A DNA stretch of 64,000 nt, taken from contig NC_133167.1 in the NCBI RefSeq assembly GCF_040802235.1, positions 9,974,501 through 10,038,500 of the forward strand, read 5' to 3'. The position numbers and the translations under genes are program-made. Shown here in pieces: positions 48,341 to 61,775 of this stretch. This DNA comes from Manis javanica (lineage: Eukaryota > Chordata > Mammalia > Pholidota > Manidae). Every line of letters starts with the position of its first letter. The stretch's first letter is position 1. A model generated the notes under the pieces. It was not told the DNA's origin. It searched no databases and saw nothing but the letters and a program-made list of their open reading frames with translations.

Positions 48341-48351
48341 GGGTTTTCCCC
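48341..48351 (-). promoter_or_regulatory. CCL20: NF-kappa-B site of the CCL20 promoter
   Basis: Minus-strand GGGGAAAACCC lies about 40 bp upstream of the TATA box, at the position of the well-known kappa-B element of human CCL20 that mediates TNF, IL-1 and flagellin induction. A GC-box-like ACGCCTCC (48323-48330) lies between it and the TATA box. Confidence 0.8.
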
Positions 48352-48392
48352 ATTGATCAACCTGCCCCAACATGCCGTCACAAAGAAAAAAA

Positions 48393-48410
48393 ACCACAGG
48401 AAAACTTCCT
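48393..48410 (-). promoter_or_regulatory. CCL20: ETS and RUNX-like motifs upstream of the CCL20 kappa-B site
   Basis: The minus strand has AGGAAGT (48410-48404), an ETS core, followed by TGTGGT (48398-48393), a RUNX core. They lie about 45-60 bp upstream of the kappa-B site. Epithelial ETS factors are reported regulators of human CCL20; occupancy here is inferred. Confidence 0.4.
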
Positions 48411-49125
48411 GCCTTTCCCTAGTGTTGGGAAGGTGTGAAGGTCAGCGAGGGTGGTGTTTGGGATACTGAGAATGTGAAAGTCCTGTTAAGTCCTTTGCAT
48501 TTGCCAAGAGGGAAAAGCAGTTCAGCCCTGTGGTTCAGAAATGGTTATCATCCAGTTTTAACTTAATCTCTTGTCTCTGAATAGAGAGAGGACAAGGGTC
48601 AACAGTGATACAAAGATCAGCCTCACATAAGAACACTACAGAACTGCTGCTGTTACACTTTATTTGCTTTCAAGAGCCAATCAGGAGGAGAAGAAGAGGC
48701 AGGCAGGATGCCAGGCATTCTTGGGCATGTATTTACGATTGTATGCTTGGTGCTCAGCTATCACCAAAGACCATGAATTATTAGGCTACCATTAACAGCA
48801 GGTAATACAGCAATGTCGTCATAACGTCCTCAATTTTAGTAGAAAACAGCAGCCCTTAAGTAAGACTCAAGCTTCAGTTTCAGCTTGATTTCATGTCAGC
48901 TCTTATAAGAATCTTCTACATTTACAGGACTTTAATCAGTATTACAGCTCAGAAAGTAATCCCCACCTGCCTTTAATTCTTCATGCTGATCTAGTTACAT
49001 AACTCAATACAAAGCCTGAGGAGGGTTAAAGAAAAAAGAAGAAAACCATCAGCATTAGTTAATCAACTAAAATAAATGTCAAATAATACTGACAATGGTA
49101 GTCATGTAATATGAATCCCTAACCT
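48411..49125. other. Far-upstream region of CCL20
   Basis: No gene. The text is mostly unassigned sequence between the CCL20 promoter and an old L1 block. Confidence 0.3.
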
Positions 49126-49129
49126 ATGA

Positions 49130-49385
49130 TGGTGTAAGAAGAACTCTCCACTAGAGAGAATATCACTGTATACTAGAGACTGGGTTTGTGGGAAGGATGT
49201 GACTGTAAAGAAACAGCATACGAAAGTTTTGGGGGAGATGATGGAATTACTTTCGAACCTATTGTGGGCATGGTTATCGTATCAACATGTGTTAAAATTC
49301 ATAGAACTGCGCTTCAAAGGATAAAAGTGAATTGCATGATATGATCATTTAAAAAATAAAGTTTAAAAATATTGAGATCATTAAA
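49130..49385 (+). repeat. Old L1 3' end
   Basis: gggggagatgatggaattac, tattgtgggcatggttatcg, gtgttaaaattcatagaact, and a terminal atttaaaaaataaa match the L1 3'-end layout. Confidence 0.6.
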
Positions 49386-49399
49386 AAGGAACTGTCCAC

Positions 49400-52300
49400 T
49401 AAACACAGGTTGAAAGAAAATGGATCAAAAAAAGATGCTACACAAACAGTACACAAAAGAAAAGTGGAGTCACTCTGCCTGTGTCTGACAAAATAATCTT
49501 AAAACAAAAAATGTTACTAGAGATAAAGAGGAAGTTCCATAATGATAAAGAATGAATCCATCAGGAAGATATAAAGATTATGACTATCTATATATACACC
49601 TAACAACAGCACTTTCAAATGCATGAAGCAAAGACTGAGAGAATTGAAGGGAAGAATAGACTGTTTAACAATGAAAGTTAAGTACTTCAATACCACACTT
49701 TCAATTATGAATAAAAAAAGTAGAATAAAAAAGAAGAATTGAACATCACTATAAATCAATTAGACCTAAGAGATATCTACAGAACACTTCACCAAACAAC
49801 AACAGAATAGGCATTCTTCTCACGTGCACGTGGAAAAATCTCCGAGATAAATCATATGCTAGGCCACAGAACAAGTCTCAATAAATTTAAAAGGATGGAA
49901 ACCATAGCAAGTATGTGTTCAAACCATAATAGAACTAAATTAGAATTCAGTAATGGAAGGAAAGTTGGAAAATTCACAAACATGTGGATATTAAATAATA
50001 CAATCCTAAATAATGTGCCAAAGAAGAAATCAAAAAAGAAAATAGGAAATGCTTTGAAATGAATGATAATGAAAACACAACATATCAAAACCTATGTGAT
50101 ACAATGAAAGCACTGCTCAGAAGTAAATGAAATAAGGAATGGCAAAATAATATAGAAAATCAGTGGAACCAACTGGTTCTTTAAAAAGAGGAACAATATT
50201 AACAAGCTTTAAGTAGACTTGCCGAGGAAATGACAGTGAGGGTGGAGAAGACAGATTGTTAAACTGAGGAATGAACGAGTGGCCTTCACTATAAGAAATA
50301 AAGAGGAGTAAAAGGGAATTCTATGAACAACTTTATGCCAATAAATTACATAATATAGGTGAAAGGAACATATTACTAGAAAGACACAAATTACTGAAAC
50401 TGACTTCAGTAAACATGGAAAGTTTGAATAGTAATAGTAGATATCAAATTGGCAACTAAAAATATTTCTGCAAAGAAAATCCCAGATACAGATGGCTTCA
50501 CTGGTAAATTTCGTCGAACATTCAAAGAAAACTTAAAACCAATCCTGCACAAACTTTTCCAAAAAACAGAAGAAGGAGCAGATTCTAACTCATTCTATGA
50601 GGAAGGATAGTATTACACTGAAATCAAAATGACATAAGGACATCACAAGAAAAGAAAACTACAGACCAATACCTTTAGGAATACAAACACAAAGATTCTA
50701 AACAAAATACTGGTAAACTGTATCCAGCAATATCTAAAAAGGAGCATGCACAATAACCAAATGAGTTTTATCCTAGAAAATGTGATACACAATATTAACA
50801 GAATAAAAACAAAAAAATATGAAAATCATTTGACAAACTACAACACCCTATGATAATAAAAATACTCAACTAGGAATATTAGAGAACTTCCTGAACCTCA
50901 TCTATGAAAATCCCACAGCTAATATCATACTCAATGTTGACTGAATACCTTCCCTGGAGTTTAAGATCAAAATAGGGATGTCTGCTCTCACCATTTCTAT
51001 TCAACATTTTGCTGGAGATTCAAGCCAAGACAATTTGGCAAGAAAAGGGGAAGGCACCCAGATGGGAAAGGAAATAGTAACTATCTTAATTTGTAGATGA
51101 CATGATCTTGTATGTAGAAAATCCTAAAGAATCCAGTAAAAAACTCCTAAAATTATTAAGTGCAGCAAGATGGCAAAATTCAAGATCAATATACAAAAAT
51201 CACTTGTATTTCTATACACCATCAATGAACAACCAGAAAATAAAATTAAGAAAACATTTACTTTTACAATTGCATCAGAAAGGAATAAAATACCTAGGTA
51301 TAAACTTAACAAAGAAAGTGAAAAATGTAACTAAAAACTATAAAACATTATTAAAGAAATTAAAGAAGATTTCCAAATAAATTAAAGACATCTATGTCAT
51401 ATATTAAGTCTTCTAGAAGATTTAATATTGACTACAAAACTATACTAATCAACACATGTGGTACTGGCATAAGTGTAGACATGTACATCAATACAATAGA
51501 ATTGAGAATCCAGATATAACCCCCCATGTCTATGGTTAAAAGACATTTTTATTATGGTGTCAAGACCATTCAATGAAGGGAAAGAATAGTCTTTTTCTTG
51601 GGGCAACTGGATATCCACACACAAAATAATTATGTTAAACCCCTTCCTCACACCATATACCACAAATTAACACAGAATGGATCAGAGACTTAGGTATAAG
51701 AGCAAAAACTACTAAACTCTTAGAGGAAAACATAGGAATAAATCTCCATTACTTTGGGTCAGATATTACACCAAAAGCTCAAAGAACAAAATATACCAAA
51801 ACTACAAACTTTTGTGTTTCAAAGGATATTATAAAAATGTGAAAAAACAACCCACACAAAGGGTATGAAATATTTGTAAATCATGTATCTAGTAAGGGAC
51901 TTATACTTGTATCCAGAATGTATGAAGAACTCTGGCAACTTAATAACAAAAAGATGAACAACCTAACATAAACATGGGCTAAATATCTAAAGAGACACAT
52001 CCAAAGATATATTAATGGCCAACAAGCACGTGAAAAGATGCTCGATATCATTTATCATTAGGGAAATGTAAATCAAAACCACAGAGACATACCACTTCAC
52101 ACTCACAACAATGACTATAATAAAAAAGACAGATAATAAGTGTTGGCAACCACTAGTTCATTCTTGGAGTCTCTGAGTCTGCTGCCATTTTGTTCCTTCA
52201 GTTTTGCTTCATTGCTAGTGGTTACCAAAGGGGAGGTGTGTGGGAGGGAGGGGGAAGGGTATTGAGGAGTATTATGTTTAGTACACACAGAGTGGGGGAT

Positions 52301-53175
52301 CACGGGGAGAACAGTGTAGCACAAAGAAGGTACACAGTGGATCTGTGGCATCTTACTAAGTGATGGACGATGACTGCATTGGGATATGGGTGGGGACTTG
52401 ATAATATGGGTAAATGTAGTAACCACATTGTTTTTTCATGTGAAACCTTCATAAGAGTGTATATCAATCATACCTTAATAAAAAAAATTTTTTTAATGTG
52501 TTGACAGTGATGTGAAGAAATTAGAACCCTCATAACTTATTCATAGCATTGATAAATGGTGCAATCACTTGAAAAAGAGCTTGACAGATCTTCAAATGGT
52601 TAATCATAGAATTACCATATGACACAGAAATTCTACCACTAGGTATACATCCAAGAGAAGTGATAATATAAGTCCACACAAAAGCTTGTATATTAATATT
52701 CATGGCAACATTACATAATAGCCCCAAAATGGAAATAATCCAGAAGTCATCAACTGATGAATAGATAAATATATGTGATAAATTTGTACAACAGAATTCT
52801 ATCTGGCAATAAATATTAATGACATCCTGATGGATACTACAACATGAACAAACCTTGAACACATACTAAGCGGAAAAAAAAACAAGCACAAAATGTCACG
52901 TATTATACGATTCCATTCATATGAAATGTTCAAAATTAGCACACCTATAGAAACAGGAAGTAGAGGAATGATTGTTTAGGGCTAGTTTGCGGTGTCGGGG
53001 AAAGTAAGAGGAATGGAAAGTGACTGCCAATGATTATAGGGTTTCTTTTTTATTTTTTATCTAAAAATAGTAATGATGTAGCATAACCCTATGAACACAC
53101 TAAAACATGTTGAATTGTGCACTTTAAAAAAGTGAACTTTATAGTAAATGAATTATATCTCAATAAAGCTCAAAA
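49400..53175 (+). pseudogene. Broken L1 (ORF2 and 3' end) upstream of CCL20
   Basis: About 3.7 kb of LINE-1. Endonuclease-region text (gaacacttcaccaaacaaca, tcatatgctaggccacagaa) begins near 49740. The reverse transcriptase region shows the FVDDMIL variant of the FADD active-site motif at about 51092-51112, just after an in-frame stop. The frame continues to YVENPKES and KYLGINLTK (51102-51380). The C-terminal part follows at 51660-52100, and the 3' end stops at ctcaataaagctc near 53172. Many stops and frameshifts; not functional. A younger L1 end is inserted at 52150-52494. Confidence 0.8.
52150..52494 (+). mobile_element. Nested, 5'-inverted L1 3' end (copy B)
   Basis: The direct part (52215-52494, ctagtggttaccaaagggga to an A-rich/T-rich tail) matches the L1 end at 2003-2318. 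Its first 65 bp (52150-52214) are inverted: ccactagttcattcttgg is the reverse complement of the sequence that starts copy A. Imperfect duplications AAGTGTTGGCA (52138-52148) and AATGTGTTGACA (52495-52506) flank it, and the host L1 resumes after it. This is the structure left by twin priming. Confidence 0.78.
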
Positions 53176-56100
53176 CCACAACAAAATTCTCCACATCCCT
53201 ACATCTAACACTCACTCTGCCCACAGATCCTTTCTTTCTAACTACTCTCAGCTGCCAGCAATCTATGTTCATTTCTTCTTCTACCTCTATTCCTGTCCTC
53301 TCTCCTCTTCTCCCTCTGTGTCACCTCTTAATCGTACCTGTTTTCCTCACCCTTTAATAACTCTAAGAAAGAACTGATATTTTGATACTTTTTTATACAT
53401 TGATTGAAATTTTACTTCCCTATGCTGAGTTTGATAGATGTGTCATTTCAATTTGTCACTTGAAAACTTTAAAAAATATGCCCCTCAAGTGATTTTTTTG
53501 GTCAATGAATATGCCAATGAAAAGGTTAATGTAAGAAAATTATTTCAAACCTAAATTATTAGAAGGCTATTTATCAGAGTGGAATTTGTTTTCTAGCCAT
53601 TCTTTTCAAGTATCTCAGACACATTCCTAGTGAGTTCTAATTCCTGCATGCAGTAGAGTCTGTTTTTTTCACAGAAAAATTTTTAAAACTTGTCTTATGT
53701 AGAAGGTACTTAGTGTATATACAGATGGGCAGAACACAGTACCTGATTCAGAGAACTTATAATAAGAGAATTAAAACACACACAAAGAAATAGAAAATGA
53801 AGAAATACAGGGTAAGTGTCATATTCATATTTTACAGAACATTTTCATTGAAATTATTCATTTAACGTGATCATTTAAAAGTTACTTAACTCCCTTCCAT
53901 TTCTACAACAAACAAAATTGAGACATGTCATGCTGAGAACAGAGTGTCCATCAAATGTCCATCAACCCTTTCTGTAGGGGTTCCATGAAAAGATTTTTTA
54001 AAGATGGAGGGAGTTCTTTTTAAAGGAGCATGTATTGAGAACCTACTTGGCGCCAGGTATTTTAGTGTGAATGGGCTTTGGGAGCAAGGAAACATGATAC
54101 TCAATTTGTGCAGTGGAGGTTTGGCGGGGGTAGGGGGGTGGAGACCAAGGGCCGGACAGCCCTGAGCTTCCCAGCTTCCCAGCTTCCACCCCAGAGGCTC
54201 CTGCCGGCAGCTGAGCTCCAGGCACAAACAGGTTTCTCGCCATGGTTTTTGTATAGTACAAAATCATTGAATTTTTAAGCTGGTGAAGCATGAAGCCCAT
54301 CTAGCTCAATACCTCAGTTTTAAAGTTGAGAACACAGAAGCTAGAGAGGTTTGGCTTTGGGTCTGGAGCTGAATATAGAAATCAGGTACTCCTCCCAGGC
54401 CAGTGTATGATTAATTTCCTCCTCAAGACTTTATTATCTCACTGCTGGTGGATGGTGTATTATGTGTCATTAGCCTGCACTTTATTGGCTTTCAGATCAT
54501 AATTCAAGTTGGAGTTTCATCATATACATCAAATACAGAGATATTACAAAGGTCGCTAAAAGTAAAAATAGAAAACCATGACTTGAATGGAAGATAGAAA
54601 TAGCATCCAATAAAATGACTACTTAAATCAGTATCTTGTTTCTTGGCATCTTAGCCTGTATTCCCCTGAAGCAGAGCCTTGGGTGTGGACCATGTACTTG
54701 AGAGCGAGTCCCAGGAAACAAGAGGTTGGTGGGGGGAGCTTCCAAGGTGATTCTGGGGCACTGGGAACTTGATTCCTTCTGAGAAACAAACAGATTTTGA
54801 TTTACAGAATTACCCTCCCAAAGGATGGCAAGTGGGGTATTTGTCAACTGGCTCACATCCCTCATTGGGGACTGTCCCCCTGCATTAATCCCCCTGCAGT
54901 TCTAAGCTTTGTTTGGGGGTGGGGAGATGGGCCCAGCATCAGGTGCTAGAGCAGAAGCAAGCAGAACATGCTTAAGGTAAGTTGTGACTGTGATATGATG
55001 AGAACTCATTCCACTACTGCTGCTGGGGTGAAATCAAAGGTGGGCTGGAGGAATGTGACGTGGGTTCTGGAGATACCTGCTACCAACGGGTTTAGAAAGC
55101 TTCCATAGAAACAGCAATTGTGAAGAAAACAACTATCAAGGTCAGGTGATTCCTACACAGACCCCAGGAAAACAGCACAATTTTATAAAAAGTCTTTCCA
55201 GAACACACTGTCTATCCACAAGCTGTTTTTCTCATGCCCCATTTATCCCAATAAGCTTTGGCCCGTAAGTTTATTATGCTGCAAGGATGCGTCACTGTGC
55301 CGAAGAATACTTATTTACCGGGTCCAGGAAGCCAAGGACTAGTGGTCCTGAGAGCCACAAAGAGGCCTAAAAAATATCACCACTACCACTGAAGAGTAGC
55401 CAACGGGTGTCACTTTGACCTACAGGGACAGCCAGAGCCAAGGGGCTGGGGGTCAATGCAAGCATCTGGAGGGAAAGCACCTCGGTAAAGAAAGCTTCCA
55501 CCTTTGGCTTTAGAACCAACATTAATGTATGATATGCTCATCAATATCATCATAAAATTCTTTCAGGGAGTAGGGCAGACCACTTTTCTAAATGTAAAAA
55601 CTATTCATTATAAACCAATAGCATAAACTATTATGCTACTCTGTAATAGCCACGGATAGAGACTCATGCATAAATTGCTTCTTTTCAAGAACCGGAAGAG
55701 ACACCCTTGGGAGATTGTTAAAGCACTGGCTGCAGGTTAAGTAGAACAGGAAACCAACCCTGAATTCCTGCCAGGTCATTTAAAACAAGGTAAAGAGCCC
55801 TTATAACCAGTCGAGGGATAACTGACAGTATTATCTCAGGAGAGGAGCCCTGGGTAAATATTTAAGGGGGCATTTGGACACTCATCTCAGCTGATGACGA
55901 TAGAAAGTTGAAGATGTTACATATGTGCACACAGGGTTCTCCTTTTCTGACCTACTGAGAGGCCATCCCAGTTCAGATTTAGTTTCTCTGTAGAAAAGAG
56001 ATTAATGAACGTAAAATTCACCTAACTCTCTCTGCCCTGCTCGTCCTCATGGGGGCGCTCTTCACTTTGCCTCTAGCTTCTCACCTCCCAGGTTCTGTGT

Positions 56101-56800
56101 GGTTGCAGCAGAGGAGTCTCCGTTAAGGACATGTGAATCATCAGGTTGTTACAGGCCTCACACTGGTAACCAGCAGATACAAACTATGCCAAAATTTCCT
56201 GTGCAAGGCCATCGAGCATCACCTTCCCAAAGCTAGCGAAGGACGGCTGTCAGACAGTTTGAGGCTGGCATAATGAGGCTGATGAATGGAGGCCAATGGA
56301 CACTGCTTCTTGGTTTAGTAGTTTCCTTATAACAATATTCAGTGGAAAATGCAATAAATACTAGCCAGCCCTTTTATGATTGATTTTAGCAAGAAAATGT
56401 CCTGATGGGACACATAGAAGTCAACCTTTGATGAACCGTGGTGAGAAGGACCTGGAGGCTAAGTGAGGGACGCTGAGAGAAGTGTCGTGGTTTATTAGGA
56501 ATGGCTGCTATGAGGCAGTGGAATGATGATACACGGGCAGCATATCTGTACATAAAGAGATGGATCTGCCCCTGAATTGTATTAATGGTTTCAATGAGAT
56601 GGTTGAATACTTAGTGTTTTTCTTGCATAAAGATTTTATTACAGAAACAAAATATATATGTCAAACTGAATACATAAATCTCCTAGTGCCCTTTCATCTC
56701 TTGAAGAATGAAGAAAGTCCATAAGAATAGAAATACAGAAAGAACAGAGTTTTAAAGATATTTCTGTACTTAAAAAAAAGCAATCACCATAGTGCATTCT
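53176..56800. other. Intergenic, little repeat content recognised
   Basis: No supportable gene. The 99-codon frame at 53928-54227 has no domain. 55100-56400 looks largely free of repeats known to me. Confidence 0.3.
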
Positions 56801-56809
56801 CGTTTAAAA

Positions 56810-57320
56810 GAAAGATATAAATAACTCAAAAGAGAAACACAGATTCATCAGAAACTCACCATCTAGAGAATAAGTGTTAAAAGATTTCCGTATAACCTCT
56901 AGACTTATATCTTGGAATTTATGTAATATAAGCGGGGTCATAGGGTACATGTGTTTAAAACTTATTCTTTTCATATAAGAAGACAGATATAGTCAACTAT
57001 TGTATCAAAAAAATGTACTCTCTATGCCACATTTAAAATAGTTGTACAGTTTCTCACTGCATGATTATCCATGATTTAATTCCCTGGGTGTTTCTTATTT
57101 TTCAGTTGTTGTAAATAGTACTATGAAGTACATTTTATATTTGAATCTTTATATTCTTCATTACTTTCTCAAGATAAGTCCAAGAAATGCAGTTCATCAA
57201 GAAATGTGTACATGATTAATAGTTTTGAGATTGCAAAGCTATCTACCAGAAATCTCTGCTTGGGTGGACCCAATTCCCTGTACACTTTACAACATTTAGA
57301 AATAGATGTGTTTACGTCTA
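56810..57320 (-). repeat. Old L1 fragment, antisense
   Basis: cctgggtgtttcttattttt, cagttgttgtaaatagtact, atgaagtacattttatattt, agcactgttg-type text around aagtccaagaaatgcagttc: the reverse of an old L1 3' region. Strongly diverged. Confidence 0.4.
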
Positions 57321-58075
57321 GGGCTTGGTGGAAGCCACCACATGCACTTCTTTATTAAACATGACTCTAAAACGTGGCACATGCCTCAATGTTATCAGCT
57401 ACCATGATATCTCCTAGCCTGTACCTCATTAACTGCTAGGGACTTTTTTTTTGCTGGCATAGCCTCTCTGAAATATGCATGCCATGCCCTGACCTCTTAA
57501 AGTAAATATTTTGCCAGGGAAATCGAAGAACCGGAAGAAGAGAACCAGCAGAAGGGAGTCGGACAGTCCCCATCACTCCCGTACTTTCCAAAGGATCCTC
57601 TGAGTACTGAGCAGATTTATTTAAGGGAGCAAAGGTTTTAAATATGTAACTGAGTTATTGCTCAGATGATGAAATCTAGGTGGCTCCCTATTGTAAGTTC
57701 GAAAATCCCCCTGCATGCTTTCTCAAAGCTGGCATGAAGAGCTGGCTCTAATAATCTACTCAGAGGCGGAGCATAATCTGCGGAGGAATGCTGCTCGGTC
57801 ACTGCAGAGATCAGGGCCGAGGCCGCACGTCCATGCTGAGCCCCTAGCTTCATGCTGCAGCCGGCAATTCCCATGTGGTCCTTGGGGATGGCATCAGATA
57901 AAGGCCAGGGTGGCGACATGTTCCAAGTTCTAATATGTGACATTTAAATACTCCAATGTTGTGTAAGTTTCCTCTGCTTTTGAGCAGAAGAGTTCAGTTG
58001 TCCATTTAGTAATTGTTTCTGCAGTTATTCCAGAAAAGACTAAATTTAACCATTTATTTAAGGCAATTTGTATCA
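57321..58075. other. Intergenic, nothing recognised
   Basis: The opposed open frames at 57662-57943 and 57715-57933 lack a domain. Confidence 0.3.
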
Positions 58076-58079
58076 ACTA

Positions 58080-58520
58080 AGAATATAATCAGAAATGTTG
58101 GCAAAAATTACACATGAAACCATTCAACACGGCACCCTGTAGGACAAGAAAGAAAATGAAAATATCCAAATTGTCAATAACAGAGCAGTGATTAAAATAA
58201 TTATAGGATATCTGTAGGATTGGATAATATGCTCCATTTAAATAATGTTAAAACATTTTATACAAGGGGAAAGTGTCAATGATGTGATGACAGTGAGAAT
58301 AGAGGAGCCCAAAACTGTAAATGACACATCAATCCAATATGGAAGACACTCATGCATTAAAAAAAAAAAAGACTGGAAGGAAATTCACCAAAGTGAGACA
58401 GCAATTACCTCCGGGAATGGGAGGCCCTCCCTCCTCATTTTCAGTTTTTTTTCCCTATATTTATCAATCTTTTTACAATAAACACATATTGCTCTTATGA
58501 TCAGAGAAAAATAAGCTTTT
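58080..58520 (+). repeat. Old L1 3' end
   Basis: gactggaaggaaattcacca, gcaattacctccgggaatgg, ttttttccctatatttatca, tctttttacaataaacacat fit an old L1 3' end with an A-rich stop at about 58515. Confidence 0.55.
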
Positions 58521-61500
58521 TTTCAAACTCGTATATAAAAAGAACCCCATTTCTTACTATATTGAGCTTAGCAATATGATTTTAAAGGGCTACTTTTATT
58601 CATAATTTTAGTATTTTCTAGTAAACACTGCCCCTGGAAGAGAAAGAATGACCTTATTTCTTGGAATGCCTCATACCAGGCTTTCATGAAAATACTACAC
58701 TAAGCCTTGCAAAGTTCTCACAGCACTTTTAGCTTCACGGACAGCCCTAGAAGGGAGACAACTCTATCAGGAGAATGTCAATAATATATTCTGTCTTAGA
58801 ATTTGTGAGATAAAAGAGGTGAAAGCTAACTGGAAAAAGTTTACATGGGTTGGTGGATTTTTCCAAATTTAATTGTAAAGTTACTTTACTGGGTTAGGAA
58901 AATGTGTTTATAAAACAGTTTCAGAAACACAGATCACTTTGCTGGCGAGGGTGAAAGAATAAATGACCAGGCCAGTAACTTGCTGTGTGATTGGGCGAAT
59001 CATTGTGTCTCTGGGTCTTAGCATGTCCCTCAGGAAATGAGCAACGAGCAAATGCCTACTTTCTCTTTCAAAAGTAATATATTATTCAATAACACAAAAG
59101 AATTTCTTCACAGATCTTATTAAGCATTCATTTCCACTAAACAAGAAGAAATGGCTGTAAACTCTGGTAGTATACAGAGTATAGCCTTATGAGTTTTTGG
59201 TGGTGAGAACATTTAAGATTTAGTCTCTTAGCAACTCTGAAGCGTGTAATTACACTCTAAGTATATAATGTGGGTACAGTGCTACTGGCTGTAGTCCCAA
59301 GGCTGTGCATTAGATCTCCAGAATTTATGCATATTCTGACTGCAAGTTTGTACCTTATTTCCAACATCTCCCCATTCCCTCTACTCCACAGCCTCTGGTA
59401 ACCACCATTTCACTCTTTGTTTTTATGTAGTTATAACTAGATTTTCAACAGCTTATAATAATCCAGGTTAGCCCATAGGCTTATAAACTCTTCCTTGCAT
59501 TTTACCATAATGTGACCTAAGCAAGCATCCATTTTGAATCTTGTCATTTTTCTTAACTGTGTTACATCCTACCATCCTAATCATCCTTCCTCTCAAGGTA
59601 GAAGTTAGGCGAATCCTAAAATAACTTGTCACTTCCAACTACACCCATTACCATTTACGGCACATTTCTTCAGAGCTCACCAATGCCCATTGGGAGTGAA
59701 CCTGATGGTGGAATCAAATAAGCATCTGGAATGTTCTCAAGCCCAGAACTACCGATCTGCTTGGGGTCTATATGTCGGTTGAGGAAGATTAACCGAGTCA
59801 TGACTTGGTTCGCAGGTGTTGTGACTGCCACCAGGACGAGGTGGGCTGACGTAGCAGCTCTAGCCATGGAAGGGCACCAGCGAGGCCACAGTTCTGGATT
59901 CATCACCAAGCAGGCTCATTGATTTGTTTCAGACCTACAACCCTTAACTCAGGCCCAGCATGCATAAGGGGACTTGGGTGAATGATGGCAGGTGGGGCAG
60001 AACAAAATGTGGCCTGTACCGTGAGCACAATCAGTACAGCATCTCCAAAACCAGCCCAAACACTTTTATTACGGAACTCCGCCGAAAGGCTGTTCCCGCC
60101 TGACTACTGAGCTGAAGCACCTTCTGAAATGCTCCCATCCTTTCTGAGGCTTGATGATCTCTCGGCAGAGAATCACAAGGGAAAACTGTCTGACTCTTTC
60201 AAACATCTGTGTCATACAGACTCAGTTTTCTAGGAAAAAACTTTCTCCCAGAGATGAGTCAAGTGGCACAGATGACTGTTACCCAAGCCAAAGGGTGAGC
60301 AGGACCATGGAGGGGAACAAAAAGCTAAGAAAAGCTACACTGTGATTTTTAAGAAATGGTGTATCTCACCATGACGGCCGCTGGAGATTTTTCCACCCTA
60401 AGCTATTTGTTACTAATTAGTAGAGATACATGATCACTTTTAGGAAGATGATTATAAAAACAGGTATAGGGAACTCAGAACACCATTGGCCCTGGGCTGC
60501 ATATGAAGCACATTCATATAGGGTCCTGTTCTTTCTCTTACTCTCAATTTATCTTATTTTAATGCCATTTCAGCTTTTTCTTTGGGAGGGGGGTAGTTAA
60601 GCTTATTTTCTCTCTCCTCTTCCTCCTCCTTTCCTCTCTCCTTTTTTATTTTCCTCACCTTTACCATTCAATTTCCTCTTAACTTAAAGTTATAGATGTA
60701 TTTTGTCCTCTGCTTCCACTTCTCCTTTTTCCCTTCCTCAACTTCCATGCCAACTAATGGTGTTCAAAAGGAGGATTTGCTCAACCAACTCTACCAAATA
60801 AATTGGCCCTCCTTCTACTTACTGATAAATATATACGTATTCACTCCCCACCTCGGCCGCCAATAGAAAATATATTAGCTGACTCTTCTACAGACTTTTG
60901 GGAGCTTAGAATGAATCGGCAGCATGAACACGTAATTTGAGCTATTCCAAATGAGAAAGCTTTTGTTTTAAAGTGAAAGCAACTAAGAAAATAATTCAGG
61001 TTTGATGTTCTTCATCCCTCCATGCTCCAAGGAAGTCTGACCCTTGTTGAATGTCACAGTCAATAAGAATAATTCCAGGAATGTAGAGAATTAGTTTGAG
61101 CACCTGGAAAACTTAGTCTAATGAGAGCTTTCATTGAAGGAGGAGGCGGGGTGGGGTTAAGGGAGAGGAGACTGAATATTTTGCTTCCTCTAATTTTTAG
61201 CAATAAAATACATTAGAAAAACTGAAAAACCTCACCTTTCAGTAGTTTCAATCATGCCAATATATATAACTAAGAAATAAACACTTAATGGTAAAAATGG
61301 CCAAATTTGAGGGATGCACAAAAACATGCATGAGTGTTGGGTATTGTTTCCAGCCCACTAAGCAATCTGGTCAAGACAAAGATGTAAAAGAGAGAGTTTT
61401 GGTGGTTGAGAGGGTTTGGGTGGAAATTTAGTAAGAAAGATAAAACATAAATCAATGAGAAAGCACTAACAGCAAGCCCTTCTATAGCAACTTACTGGCA

Positions 61501-61580
61501 GGCACTTTTATGTCTAGTAATGTATTTTAAGTATAGTAATTTGTTTAATTGTTACAGTAACACTGTAGGGTAAATAGTAC
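58521..61580. other. Intergenic with L1 scraps and a pyrimidine tract
   Basis: A short antisense L1-like piece (cctctggtaaccaccatttc) lies near 59390. A C/T-rich tract occupies about 60590-60740. No gene. Confidence 0.35.
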
Positions 61581-61587
61581 TATTATA

Positions 61588-61660
61588 GATGTGTGTGTGT
61601 GTATATATATATATTTGTCTATGTGTGTGTATACATTTGTATATATGTGTATATTTGTAT
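61588..61660. repeat. TG/TA microsatellite
   Basis: gatgtgtgtgtgtgtatata continues as TA repeats and interrupted TG/TA units (gtctatgtgtgtgtatacat, ttgtatatatgtgtatattt). Likely length-polymorphic. Confidence 0.8.
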
Positions 61661-61674
61661 AATGACACACATAA

Positions 61675-61775
61675 TGACTATTATTATTTCCATTTAACCA
61701 GTATGGAAACTGCAAGAAAAAAAATCACAGGTCGTAAGTGGCAAAAATGAGATTTGAACCCAGGAGTAGGGGGGA
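61675..61775 (-). repeat. MIR SINE, antisense
   Basis: tttccatttaaccagtatgg, aaactgcaagaaa, ggtcgtaagtggcaaaaatg, agatttgaacccaggag: reverse-read MIR core. Confidence 0.65.

Noticed and set aside
61588-61660. Possible CRISPR-like or tandem array
   Set aside because: A simple TG/TA microsatellite without spaced unique units; the window is mammalian.
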